Below are positions 34,483 through 42,316 of a stretch of DNA of 64,000 nucleotides, in pieces. Source of the DNA: Planctomonas sp. JC2975 (GTDB lineage Bacteria; Actinomycetota; Actinomycetes; Actinomycetales; Microbacteriaceae); NCBI RefSeq assembly GCF_012985205.1, contig NZ_JABEKS010000002.1, positions 434,001 to 498,000 of the forward strand, in the 5' to 3' direction. The notes beneath the pieces are model-generated. The model was not told where the DNA came from and searched no databases. It saw only the letters and a program-made list of their open reading frames with translations. Made by a program: the position numbers and the translations under genes. The first letter of the stretch is position 1; every line of letters starts with the position of its first letter.

Positions 34483-34995
34483 TCAACCGCTTGACATCGT
34501 CAGCTCGCGGTCGAACGCGCTGAGCGCCCGCTCGGAGAAGAGCACGAAGCGCACGAGGGCGAGGCCGGGCACGGCATCCGCTCGCCCGCGTACGGTGCGA
34601 ACGGCGACCCTGGCGGCGTCGTCCATCGGCCATCCGTAGATTCCCGCCGAGATGGCCGGGAACGCCACGGATGCCGCGCCCAGCTCCCCGGCGACCGCCA
34701 GCGACCGCGCGTACGCGCTGACGAGCAGTCGGGTCCTGTCCTCGTGGGTGGAGTACACCGGACCGACGGCGTGGATCACAAAGCGTGCCGGCAGGCGGCC
34801 CGCCGTCGTGGCGACGGCGTCACCGGTCGGCAGGCCGTCGGGGAAACGCGTCTCGCGCAGCATCCTGCACTCGGCGAGGATCTCGGGACCGCCGACTCGA
34901 TGGATGGCGCCGTCCACGCCCCCTCCGCCCATGAGCGCCGAATCGGCAGCGTTGACGACGGCGTCCACGTGCTGCTCGGTGATGTCGCCCGGCAC
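34483..34995 (-). CDS. Macrodomain protein (O-acetyl-ADP-ribose deacetylase type)
   Basis: The protein (at least 170 residues) has the MacroD signatures: PGDITEQ, VDAVVNAADSALMGGGGVDG with AIHRVGG, and a FPAISAGIYGWP loop. Such enzymes remove ADP-ribose or its O-acetyl form. The start is a problem. The family normally has about five more residues (here VRIEA) before PGDIT, but no ATG, GTG or TTG in frame precedes them within a plausible distance. The given GTG (34995) truncates the first strand; an ATC at 35007-35005 would restore it. The gene follows csoR closely on the same strand. Confidence 0.75.
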   Translation of the reverse strand: MPGDITEQHVDAVVNAADSALMGGGGVDGAIHRVGGPEILAECRMLRETRFPDGLPTGDAVATTAGRLPARFVIHAVGPVYSTHEDRTRLLVSAYARSLAVAGELGAASVAFPAISAGIYGWPMDDAARVAVRTVRGRADAVPGLALVRFVLFSERALSAFDRELTMSSG

Positions 34996-35035
34996 GGCTT
35001 CGATGCGAACCGAACCGACGACGGTGGCGCCCGTT

Positions 35036-35332
35036 TCAGCCTCTGTTGTTCGAGAGCTCGAAGACGCGCAGCAGCTCTTCGATCGCTCGCTCGCGCTCGT
35101 CGCCGCCGGCCTCGAACTGCGCCGCAACGTGGGTGCGCAGATGATTCTCGACGAGAAGCTTGTTGAGCGATCCGAGCGACTTCTGGATGGCGAGCGACTG
35201 CGTCAGGATGTCGACGCAGTAGTCCTCGTTCTCGATCATCTTCTCGAGCCCGCGGAGCTGGCCCGAGAGAATGCGCGTGCGGTGCAGCGCCCGCTTCTTG
35301 ATGTCCTCGATCACGGTCTCAGGGTAGGCCAC
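35036..35332 (-). CDS. CsoR/RcnR-family metal-sensing repressor
   Basis: This 98-residue all-helical protein has no separate DNA-binding domain, as is typical for DUF156. Cys39 (EDYCVDILTQ), His64 and His68 (VENHLRTH) match the C-H-H ligand triad of RcnR-like nickel/cobalt sensors better than the C-H-C copper triad of CsoR. It starts at GTG 35332. It ends just before the macrodomain frame, suggesting an operon. No cognate efflux gene lies next to it in the window. Confidence 0.88.
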   Translation of the reverse strand: MAYPETVIEDIKKRALHRTRILSGQLRGLEKMIENEDYCVDILTQSLAIQKSLGSLNKLLVENHLRTHVAAQFEAGGDERERAIEELLRVFELSNNRG

Positions 35333-35661
35333 GTGCCGCCTGGCGCCAGCGGAGTTCGAACGACGCGGGGACGGTTCCGGATGCCTGCCGACCCGCGAAT
35401 CCGAGCCGAATGCGCAGATGAGCGCGATCGACCGATCCGGAGAACGCTTACCCGCGTCTTGACGGGCCTGGAGAACGTTTGCTCGTGCCTCGAAGAGGGG
35501 CGCACCGACTAGTGCGCTCCCAAAGGGGGACTGCCTCGAGACCAGAGGCTTGCATACCCTCGGCTCAGGTGCTATCCGGATGCAGCTTCCGACCCGAAGA
35601 ACGAGGTTGCGTTGTCCGGCCTGCGGAATGTTCCGACCCGAGGGGAAAGTGGGGTGCCCGG
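35333..35661. other. 329-base intergenic region, with a promoter for the FucU-like gene
   Basis: Divergent region between csoR and the FucU/RbsD-like gene. No coding frame is convincing. Apart from the -35/-10 pair at 35550-35578, I see only scattered short repeats. Confidence 0.4.
35550..35578 (+). promoter_or_regulatory. Sigma-70-like promoter for the FucU/RbsD-like gene
   Basis: TTGCAT (35550-35555) and TATCCG (35573-35578) are separated by exactly 17 bases. Transcription would begin near 35585, giving a leader of about 75 bases before GTG 35662. Confidence 0.4.
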
Positions 35662-36054
35662 GTGCTCAAGAATCTCTCACCGATAGTGTCCGGTGCGCTC
35701 CTTCGTGCACTCGACGAGACCCCGAGTTCGGCATGGATCGCGATCGTGAGCCCCGAGCACGACGCGCCCCACGGCATCCGGGTGGCACACGACTCCGTCG
35801 AGGAGGTCGTGACGGCGCTTCTGACCGTGACCCCGCTCGATGACGACGCACCCATCGTGATCGAGGGGGAGCACGATCTCGAGGACATCGCCTTCGCCGT
35901 CGCCGGTCTGGCAGCGGATGCCGAGGGCCACCGTGTCGAGACGCTTGCCGTCTCCGAGGCGGCGTTCGGTGCCCTTCTCACGGTGAGCAAGGTGACGGTG
36001 GTCGTGGACACCATCGACTCCTTCGGATTCCTGCTCTGCAAGGGACGTTGCTGA
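35662..36054 (+). CDS. RbsD/FucU-like sugar-anomer mutarotase
   Basis: This 130-residue protein begins VLKNLSPIVSGALLRALDE, the FucU start pattern, and ends with VVVDTIDSFGFLLCKGRC, resembling the terminal strand of RbsD/FucU. These enzymes interconvert pyranose and furanose or anomers of ribose and fucose. Several active-site positions differ (there is no clear His nucleophile near residue 20), so activity is uncertain. No sugar transporter or kinase is nearby. The GTG has only a weak upstream purine run. Confidence 0.6.
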   Translation: MLKNLSPIVSGALLRALDETPSSAWIAIVSPEHDAPHGIRVAHDSVEEVVTALLTVTPLDDDAPIVIEGEHDLEDIAFAVAGLAADAEGHRVETLAVSEAAFGALLTVSKVTVVVDTIDSFGFLLCKGRC

Positions 36055-36165
36055 GCCGACCGGATGTCGTCGGCGAGGCGTTCCTCGGCCGGCACCGTCG
36101 CGGCCACTCATCCGGGCGCACCTCTGGGAATGGGCTCGCGCCGTGCGACCTAGACTTCTTGTGAC

Positions 36166-36600
36166 ATGTCGCGCCCTGCCCAAGAAACCTCGTACGCCCG
36201 ACTCGCCCTGCTGCCGGGGCTGCTGGGTGCCATCATCCTCATCGCCGCGCTGGCACTGATCGGCGGCGCCTGGTACGTCTGGGTGCAGTTCGCCGTCGCG
36301 ATCCTGGCTCTGATCATGTGCGTCTTCGCCGTGCAGGGCAAGGCGTACTGGTGGCTGATCGGCCTCGTGCCGATCGCCGTGGTGTTCAATCCGGTGTGGC
36401 CGTTGCCGATCGACGATCTCTGGTTGCGGATCCTGCACCTGGCGGGTGCCGTCGTCTTCATCGCCGTCGGGGTCTCCATCAAGGTCCCGGTCGAGGCGAA
36501 GACCGCCGGCCCGGCCGGCCGGTACGACGGCAAGGCGACGTCCAAGCAGAACACGCGCGGGGGAAGCGCGCCACGAGGAAGCGGCACGAAGGGGAAGTGA
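36166..36600 (+). CDS. DUF6804-like four-helix membrane protein
   Basis: This 144-residue protein has four hydrophobic segments (about residues 10-32, 36-56, 60-76, 86-106). A motif FNPVWPLPIDDLWLRILH lies between helices 3 and 4, a pattern seen in DUF6804 proteins. The C-terminal 35 residues are basic, Lys/Gly/Ser-rich and cytoplasmic. TAGACT (36151-36156) lies nine bases before the ATG, so the leader is very short. It is followed two bases after its stop by a DUF488 gene, probably in one operon. Confidence 0.8.
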   Translation: MSRPAQETSYARLALLPGLLGAIILIAALALIGGAWYVWVQFAVAILALIMCVFAVQGKAYWWLIGLVPIAVVFNPVWPLPIDDLWLRILHLAGAVVFIAVGVSIKVPVEAKTAGPAGRYDGKATSKQNTRGGSAPRGSGTKGK

Positions 36601-36601
36601 C

Positions 36602-36949
36602 GTGTCGTTCGTCATCAAACGTGCATACGATCCTGCATCGCCTGAGGACGGGCACCGCGTGCTCGTGGACCGGCTCTGGCCGCGGGGCGTGAGCAAGGAG
36701 CGAGCGGATCTCGCGGAGTGGGACAAGGACGTCGCCCCCAGTACCGCCCTCCGCGAGTGGTTCGACCACGACCCGGCGAAGTTCGACGAATTCCGGGTTC
36801 GGTATCTGGCCGAGCTGCACGGCAGCCCGGAGCTGGAGCGGCTGCGTGAGCTCGGCGAGTCCGAGCCGGTCACACTCGTGTACGCGGCGCGCGACCCGAA
36901 GATCAACCACGCCGTCGTCTTGAAGGACGCGCTCGAAGGCGCCGCCTGA
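36602..36949 (+). CDS. DUF488 family protein
   Basis: This 115-residue protein has the DUF488 signature: IKRAYDPASPEDGHRVLVDR, then LWPRGVSKERADL and WFDHDPAKFDEFR. A VTLVYAARDPKINHAVVL block follows. The family is of unknown function, sometimes linked to stress or uric-acid-related contexts. Its GTG starts two bases after the membrane gene stop. No metal-binding Cys are present. Confidence 0.9.
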   Translation: MSFVIKRAYDPASPEDGHRVLVDRLWPRGVSKERADLAEWDKDVAPSTALREWFDHDPAKFDEFRVRYLAELHGSPELERLRELGESEPVTLVYAARDPKINHAVVLKDALEGAA

Positions 36950-37283
36950 CATCATCCGACGCACGGCCGGAGCACGTGTGATGCGATCCGTTGCCGCGCG
37001 AGAGTGGCGGCGCGCCGCGCCGAGGTGACGAGCGGGCGCCGCGTGCCGTAAAATGGTTGCTCGTCGGGGTCCTGGCATCCGCCGGACACGTCTCGTCGGC
37101 TGCATCGCAGACGACCTTCGGGCCTGGTTCACGCATTCGCAGCGGTCCGAACACCCGCATCGGTCTCGTCGCTCACGGCCTTTCACGGCCCGAGAAGGAC
37201 GCATGCGGGTGATCACTTCCGGGCGCCCCGACGGCACACCCACGAGTGCCCGTGAAGCACGGGCCCTCACGCACAGGAGGATC
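36950..37283 (+). promoter_or_regulatory. Promoter and long leader of the SNF2-family helicase gene
   Basis: GTGACG (37025-37030) and TAAAAT (37049-37054) are 18 bases apart and would start transcription near 37061. That gives a leader of about 220 bases before the ATG. The leader contains a hairpin, GCCCGTG (37248-37254) with CACGGGC (37258-37264), 20 bases before the start and just ahead of the AGGAGG ribosome-binding site. No short ORF with a good ribosome-binding site is evident within it. Confidence 0.45.
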
Positions 37284-39440
37284 ATGCCGCACACCGGCGA
37301 TCGCACCGCTCAGGTTTCCCGTCGTTCCGGCTCTCGCCACTCGAACAACGACGGTCTCATTCCCGTCCTCGCGCGCCGCGTGCGCGAGGTCGAGGCGAAA
37401 GCGACAACGGGCAAGAAGCTCGGGCCGACCAACCGCACGAAGTTCCAGGTCATCGCGTTGTTGATGCGCGAAGAGCGGGCACGCGCCAAGTCCGATCCGA
37501 CGCTCGGAGACGCGGCTCGCGCCGAGCAGCTGAAGCGTCTCGACGGCATCGCCACGATTCTGGCGAAGACGGCCGCGCGCGACACCTCGCTCATCTCGTT
37601 GCTGGAATCGACGGCCCCGCCGAGCGCCGCAGCGCAGAAGATGCGCAGGGACTGGCTGCTCGAGTCGGGAGCCGAGCTCGAGCCGGACGACCTCATCATC
37701 ACCACTGAAGCACCGAAGCCGAAGCAGGAGGTGCTGCTGTCACCGGAACTGGCCCAGAAGCAGGTCGTTCCGCAGTCGGTCCGTGCCCGTCAGCTTTCGA
37801 ACCCGTTCCTGGCCCCGGACTTTGCGCTGGCGCAGCATTCGACGCCCGCACCGCGTCGACGGCTCGACTCGTGGGAGCTGCTGGGTCCGCTGTTCAAGTC
37901 GTTCGAATACGGGTCCGGCAAGGCGGCGAGCATGGAGCTGCCACCGGCGCCCAAGCTCGACCGCTACTCGCCTTCCGGTCTCGAGCTCATGAAGCACCAG
38001 GCCAGATTCATCGAATCCGTGCGGCTCGGGCACCGCTCGTTCCTGCTCGCAGACGAGCCCGGGCTCGGCAAGACCGCGCAGTCGGTGCTGGCGGCGTCCG
38101 TCGCCGGCGCGTATCCGCTGCTCGCCGTCGTGCCGAACGTCGTGAAGATGAACTGGGCCCGCGAGGTGGAGAGGTGGACGCCGCACCGCCGTGCAACGGT
38201 CATCCACGGCGACGGCGAGGGGCTCGACGCCTTCGCCGACATCGTGATCGTCAATTACGAGGTGCTCGATCGGCACCTGTCGTGGCTCTCCGAACTCGGA
38301 TTCCGTGGCATGGTCGTCGACGAGGCGCATTTCATCAAGAACCTGCACTCCCAGCGCTCCCGGTACGTGCTCGGACTCGCGGATGCCATCCGGCGCTCCG
38401 TCTCCGACCCACTGATGATCGCGCTCACCGGTACGCCGCTGATCAACGACATCGACGACTTCCGCGCCATCTGGCAGTTCCTCGGCTGGATCGACGGATC
38501 CAAGCCGACGTCCGAACTCATGGAGCGCCTCGACGAGAGCGACCTCACCCCGGCCGACCCCGGCTTCTACACGTCGGCGCGTGAGTCCGTGATCGACATG
38601 GGCATCGTGCGCCGCAAGAAGATCGACGTCGCGGCCGATCTCCCGTCTCGAAGGGTGGTCGACCTGCCGGTCGAGCTCGACGACGAGTTGGGACGCTCGA
38701 TCAAGGCGGCGGAGCGCGAACTCGCCGCGCGACTCGTGCAGCGATTCCGTCGCGCTCAGGAGGCCGGTGTCGGTGACTCCCATTCCGGCGACGACGATGA
38801 GCGGCGAGAGCATCTCATCCGCATGGTGGCGCACGCGGAACTAGAAGAGTCCAAGGGCCAGAAGTCGGGCGAGAACGTCTTCACGATGGTGCGCAAGATC
38901 GGCCAGGCCAAGGCCGGGCTCGCCGCCGACTATGCGGCCCAGCTGGCGCGCTCGGTGGGCAAGGTCGTGTTCTTCGCCAAGCACATCGACGTCATGGATC
39001 AGGCGGAGGAGGCGTTCGCGTCGCGCGAGCTGCGCTCCGTGTCCATCCGAGGCGACCAGACGGCGCTGGCCAGGCAGCGGGAGATCGACGCGTTCAACAA
39101 CGATCCGGGTGTCGCCGTCGCTGTGTGCTCCCTGACAGCTGCGGGGGTCGGGCTCAACCTGCAGGCGGCATCGAACGTGGTGCTCGCCGAGCTCAGTTGG
39201 ACGGCGGCGGAGCAGACGCAGGCGATCGACCGCGTGCACCGCATCGGTCAGGAGGAGCCGGTGACGGCGTGGCGTATCATCGCGGCGCAGACCATCGACT
39301 CCAAGATCGCTGAGCTCATCGACGCGAAGCAGTCACTGGCGCTGCGCGCGCTGGACGGCGTGGACATCGAGCCGGGCTCGGCGGACTCCGTGCAGCTCGA
39401 CGCGCTCATCTCGCTGCTGCGCGACGCACTCGACGCGTAG
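37284..39440 (+). CDS. SNF2-family DEAD/DEAH ATPase (SMARCAL1-like)
   Basis: This 718-residue protein has a basic N-terminal region of about 230 residues with no recognised domain, then a two-lobed SNF2 motor. Walker A is ADEPGLGKTAQ (Lys263), motif II is VVDEAHFIKN (about 346), motif III is LTGTPLINDIDDF, and the second lobe ends with AIDRVHRIGQEEPV (about 652). SNF2 ATPases of this compact type remodel nucleoprotein or anneal DNA; bacterial roles include transcription recycling and defence. The ATG at 37284 follows AGGAGG. Codon use is ordinary and no restriction or defence genes are adjacent. Confidence 0.92.
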   Translation: MPHTGDRTAQVSRRSGSRHSNNDGLIPVLARRVREVEAKATTGKKLGPTNRTKFQVIALLMREERARAKSDPTLGDAARAEQLKRLDGIATILAKTAARDTSLISLLESTAPPSAAAQKMRRDWLLESGAELEPDDLIITTEAPKPKQEVLLSPELAQKQVVPQSVRARQLSNPFLAPDFALAQHSTPAPRRRLDSWELLGPLFKSFEYGSGKAASMELPPAPKLDRYSPSGLELMKHQARFIESVRLGHRSFLLADEPGLGKTAQSVLAASVAGAYPLLAVVPNVVKMNWAREVERWTPHRRATVIHGDGEGLDAFADIVIVNYEVLDRHLSWLSELGFRGMVVDEAHFIKNLHSQRSRYVLGLADAIRRSVSDPLMIALTGTPLINDIDDFRAIWQFLGWIDGSKPTSELMERLDESDLTPADPGFYTSARESVIDMGIVRRKKIDVAADLPSRRVVDLPVELDDELGRSIKAAERELAARLVQRFRRAQEAGVGDSHSGDDDERREHLIRMVAHAELEESKGQKSGENVFTMVRKIGQAKAGLAADYAAQLARSVGKVVFFAKHIDVMDQAEEAFASRELRSVSIRGDQTALARQREIDAFNNDPGVAVAVCSLTAAGVGLNLQAASNVVLAELSWTAAEQTQAIDRVHRIGQEEPVTAWRIIAAQTIDSKIAELIDAKQSLALRALDGVDIEPGSADSVQLDALISLLRDALDA

Positions 39441-39443
39441 GCC

Positions 39444-39764
39444 TCAGGCGTCGTCCGCGTCCGGCTCGTCGTCGAAGACGACGATGCGGTCCTCATCGGG
39501 GAAGCCGTCGTCATCCAGATCGTCGACGGGTCGCTCGTCCTCGTCGGCAAGGCCCTCTGCCTCGTCGACGTCCGGCTCGTAGTCGCCGTCCTGAGCGGCG
39601 GCGAACTCGTCGAAGTCCGCATCGGAATCTTCGTGCCGTGCCTCGCTGTGCTCGGTCATGCTGCCAGGGTAGCCCTGCACCGAGACGCTGCCCAGGGTCT
39701 CGTCGAAAGGCGGTCGTCGCACGGACCCGTAGGCGCCGCCCGGCTCGTCCGGCAGCATGGTCAT
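39444..39764 (-). CDS. Small highly acidic protein
   Basis: This 106-residue protein consists largely of Asp and Glu from residue 36 onward (for example DEDERPVDDLDDDGFPDED). It is probably disordered and has no recognised domain. ATG 39764 gives the full length. An internal ATG at 39659 would yield a 71-residue acidic protein. Strong third-position GC bias in the first 35 codons favours the longer form. It is convergent with the SNF2 gene, ending three bases after it, and divergent from the CYTH gene. Confidence 0.6.
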   Translation of the reverse strand: MTMLPDEPGGAYGSVRRPPFDETLGSVSVQGYPGSMTEHSEARHEDSDADFDEFAAAQDGDYEPDVDEAEGLADEDERPVDDLDDDGFPDEDRIVVFDDEPDADDA

Positions 39765-39796
39765 CGGGTCCGCGGTACCTGCGCAAGACTGGGGCG

Positions 39797-40438
39797 ATGA
39801 CGAAGCACGGAACCTCCACGATCGAGATCGAGCGCAAGTACGACGTGACCGAGACGGCCGAGGAGCCGCGTTTCGTCGGCGTCGGCCCGATCGCGGTCGT
39901 CGAGGCGCCCGAGATCCGCGAGCTGGATGCCGTGTACTACGACACCGCGGATCTCGCGCTCGCCCACGCGCGCGTCGCGCTGCGCCGCCGCGAGGGCGGT
40001 CCGGACGCGGGATGGCACGTCAAGCGCGATGCCGGAGAGGGCCGGCTCGAGCAGCACTGGGCGTTCGGCGAGGGGGAGGACGAGCAGGGGAAGGCATCTG
40101 TTCCGGATCCGTTGCGCGAGGCCGTGCGCGAGCTCGTCGGCGATGCAGAACTCGCTCCCGTCGCCCGCGTCCGCAACCATCGGGTGGTGTCGCGATTGCT
40201 GGACGCGGCGGGATATCCGGTCGCGGAGTACTGCGACGATCACGTCACGGGGGAGAACCTCGTGACGGGCGGCAGCGAGACGTGGCGCGAGTGGGAGGTC
40301 GAGCTGTCTGCGGCTGCGCCCGACAGCCGAAAGGCCAGAGGCGAGTTGCTTGACGGACTCGAAGCGGTGGTCGTCGCGGCTGGCGGACATCCGTCGGCCA
40401 GCTCGTCCAAGCTGGAACGTGCGCTGAGCGCGAGCTGA
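39797..40438 (+). CDS. CYTH-domain protein
   Basis: This 213-residue protein begins with STIEIERKYDV, the ExExK motif of CYTH triphosphate tunnel metalloenzymes. YYDTADLALAHARVALRRRE follows, supplying the basic tunnel residues, and the C-terminus has VELS and SSKLERAL. Possible activities include inorganic triphosphatase or thiamine-triphosphatase. AAGACT lies six bases before the ATG, as in the leaderless pattern. A good intrinsic terminator follows. Confidence 0.9.
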   Translation: MTKHGTSTIEIERKYDVTETAEEPRFVGVGPIAVVEAPEIRELDAVYYDTADLALAHARVALRRREGGPDAGWHVKRDAGEGRLEQHWAFGEGEDEQGKASVPDPLREAVRELVGDAELAPVARVRNHRVVSRLLDAAGYPVAEYCDDHVTGENLVTGGSETWREWEVELSAAAPDSRKARGELLDGLEAVVVAAGGHPSASSSKLERALSAS

Positions 40439-40455
40439 CGTTCGCCTTGAAACGA

Positions 40456-40479
40456 CGGCGACCATCGGGTGGCCGTTTT
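40456..40479 (+). terminator. Intrinsic terminator after the CYTH gene
   Basis: CGGCGACC (40456-40463), loop ATCG, and GGTGGCCG (40468-40475) form an 8-position stem with one mismatch, followed by TTTT (40476-40479). It is 18 bases past the stop and insulates the pfkA promoter. Confidence 0.7.
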
Positions 40480-40509
40480 GGAGCGGACCCGCGGCATCCG
40501 GCATGATCA

Positions 40510-40540
40510 TTGACGTATCGGCCGATACAGCGGCGTATCG
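40510..40540 (+). promoter_or_regulatory. Palindromic operator in the pfkA promoter
   Basis: GTATCGGCCGATAC (40515-40528) is a perfect 14-bp palindrome that abuts a TTGACG -35-like hexamer (40510-40515). A further CGTATCG (40534-40540) repeats the left half exactly 20 bp downstream, about two helical turns. This looks like a repressor or activator site controlling glycolytic flux; the regulator is not in the window. Confidence 0.6.
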
Positions 40541-40585
40541 ACGTGCAAACAGACGTCATTCCTGTATGTGCGAAAGAGGCGCGTA

Positions 40586-41617
40586 ATGAAGATCGGTATT
40601 CTCACCTCCGGCGGTGACTGCCCAGGCCTGAACGCTGTCATCCGGGGGGCGGTCCTCAAGGGCGATCGCGTCTTCGGTGACGAGTTCGTCGGATTCCGCT
40701 ACGGATGGCGCGGCGTCGTCAACGCGGACATGGTCACTCTCGACCGCCACAGCGTGCGCGGACTCTCGCGTCAGGGCGGAACCATCCTCGGCTCCAGCCG
40801 TACGAACCCGTTCGAGGGCGATGGCGGAGGACCGGAAAACATCCAGCGGATGATGGACGAGAACGGCATCGACGCCATGATCGCCATCGGCGGCGAAGGC
40901 ACGCTCACCGCGGCTCGCCGGCTGGTGGACGAGGGCGGCATCAACGTCATCGGAGTTCCGAAGACCATCGACAACGACCTGGCCGCAACGGACTACTCGT
41001 TCGGATTCGACACCGCCGTCGAGATCGCCACCGAGGCCATCGACCGGCTGCGCACGACGGCGGAATCGCACCAGCGTTGCATGATCGTGGAGGTCATGGG
41101 ACGCCATGTGGGATGGATCGCCCTGCACTCCGGCATGGCTGCTGGTGCGCACGCCATTCTCATTCCTGAGCATCCGCAGTCGATCGATCAGATCTGCGCC
41201 TGGGTCGAGCACGTGCGCGATCGGGGACGCGCGCCCGTTGTCGTCGTGTCGGAGGGATTCCACCTCGACACCATGGAGGAGGCGCACTCCCACAAGGGCT
41301 TGGACGCGTTCAACCGCCCGCGCCTCGGCGGCATCGGCGAGCTCCTCGCGCCGATGATCGAGGAGCGCACCGGCATCGAGTCGCGCGCGACGGTGATCGG
41401 CCACATCCAGCGTGGAGGAGTGCCCAGCGCGTATGACAGGGTGCTCGCCACGCGTCTCGGTATGGCAGCGGTGGATGCCGTGCAGACGCAGCAGTGGGGC
41501 TCGATGGTCTCGCTGAAGGGCACTGACGTGGAGATCGTGTCGATCGCGGAGGCGACGGTCGGCCTGAACATCGTGCCCGATTATCGCTACGAGGAAGCCG
41601 CACTGCTCTTCGGGTGA
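40586..41617 (+). CDS. pfkA: 6-phosphofructokinase, ATP-type with actinobacterial Lys
   Basis: This 343-residue enzyme phosphorylates fructose-6-phosphate. GILTSGGDCPGLN binds the nucleotide. IGGEGTLTAARRL (Glu104, Gly105) retains the Gly that favours ATP, whereas PPi-dependent enzymes have Asp there. GVPKTIDNDL has Lys126, the position that is Gly in classic ATP enzymes and Lys in PPi and actinobacterial group III enzymes. MGRHVGWIALHSG is also conserved. ATP use is therefore likely but not certain. A palindromic operator lies upstream. Confidence 0.93.
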   Translation: MKIGILTSGGDCPGLNAVIRGAVLKGDRVFGDEFVGFRYGWRGVVNADMVTLDRHSVRGLSRQGGTILGSSRTNPFEGDGGGPENIQRMMDENGIDAMIAIGGEGTLTAARRLVDEGGINVIGVPKTIDNDLAATDYSFGFDTAVEIATEAIDRLRTTAESHQRCMIVEVMGRHVGWIALHSGMAAGAHAILIPEHPQSIDQICAWVEHVRDRGRAPVVVVSEGFHLDTMEEAHSHKGLDAFNRPRLGGIGELLAPMIEERTGIESRATVIGHIQRGGVPSAYDRVLATRLGMAAVDAVQTQQWGSMVSLKGTDVEIVSIAEATVGLNIVPDYRYEEAALLFG

Positions 41618-41746
41618 GCCGGCCGGGCCCACGAGTACACACCGCTCGAGGGCACGCGCCACCAAGCACACGCACCACCAGGAACACGCGCCACCACCAA
41701 CACGGCCGCCGGATCACTGCCGGAACATCGACCCGGAAATCGAAAC

Positions 41747-42277
41747 ATGACTGACGACACTCGAAGCCCAGGGACGTGGCGAGCGCCCGTCGCCGCTCTC
41801 GCGAACGACGACGCCCGAACGGTCTACGCACGACTGGCCGCCGGAATGACGGGATCGGACGTCCAGGGCGGCCTGTCGACCTCGAAGTGGGAGCGAGCAC
41901 TGCAGACGCTCGCCCGTGGTGGGCTGCTCGCCTTCGACGAGGCGTCGGGCGAGCCCGTTCCGCTTGCTCCGTTCGCCGCGATCCTGGCGGCGAACCCTGT
42001 CGAGTCCGCCGCCGGGATCGACAAGTTCCTGCGCGGCGGCCGGATCGACCGGTATCCGATGTCGGCGGGGGAGCGTCACGCGCTGCTCCTGCACGTGGCG
42101 GAGCGTGCGTTCCGTCCGGCCGAGGAACTGACGGAAGCGCAGGTGAACGAGCGGCTGCGGGTCTTCACCGACGACCACGTGACGCTGCGCCGGTATCTCG
42201 TCGATGCCGGCATCCTTGAGCGGTCTCGGTCCGGCGGGTCCTACGCGCTCAGCGCTCAGCGCGACCAGCCGCTCTGA
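41747..42277 (+). CDS. DUF2087 (helix-turn-helix-like) protein
   Basis: This 176-residue protein has an N-terminal winged-helix-like part (DVQGGLSTSKWERALQTLAR, residues 35-60) and a C-terminal DUF2087 module (FLRGGRIDRYPMSAGERHAL, then LTEAQVNERLRVFTDDHVTL and RRYLVDAGILERS). It is a probable transcription regulator of unknown target. It is convergent with the oligopeptidase gene. Upstream of it is a 130-base gap rich in CACGC repeats after pfkA. Confidence 0.8.
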   Translation: MTDDTRSPGTWRAPVAALANDDARTVYARLAAGMTGSDVQGGLSTSKWERALQTLARGGLLAFDEASGEPVPLAPFAAILAANPVESAAGIDKFLRGGRIDRYPMSAGERHALLLHVAERAFRPAEELTEAQVNERLRVFTDDHVTLRRYLVDAGILERSRSGGSYALSAQRDQPL

Positions 42278-42316
42278 GCCGCACGGCCCGGAAAGCGAGC
42301 CCCGGCGCCTTCTGCG

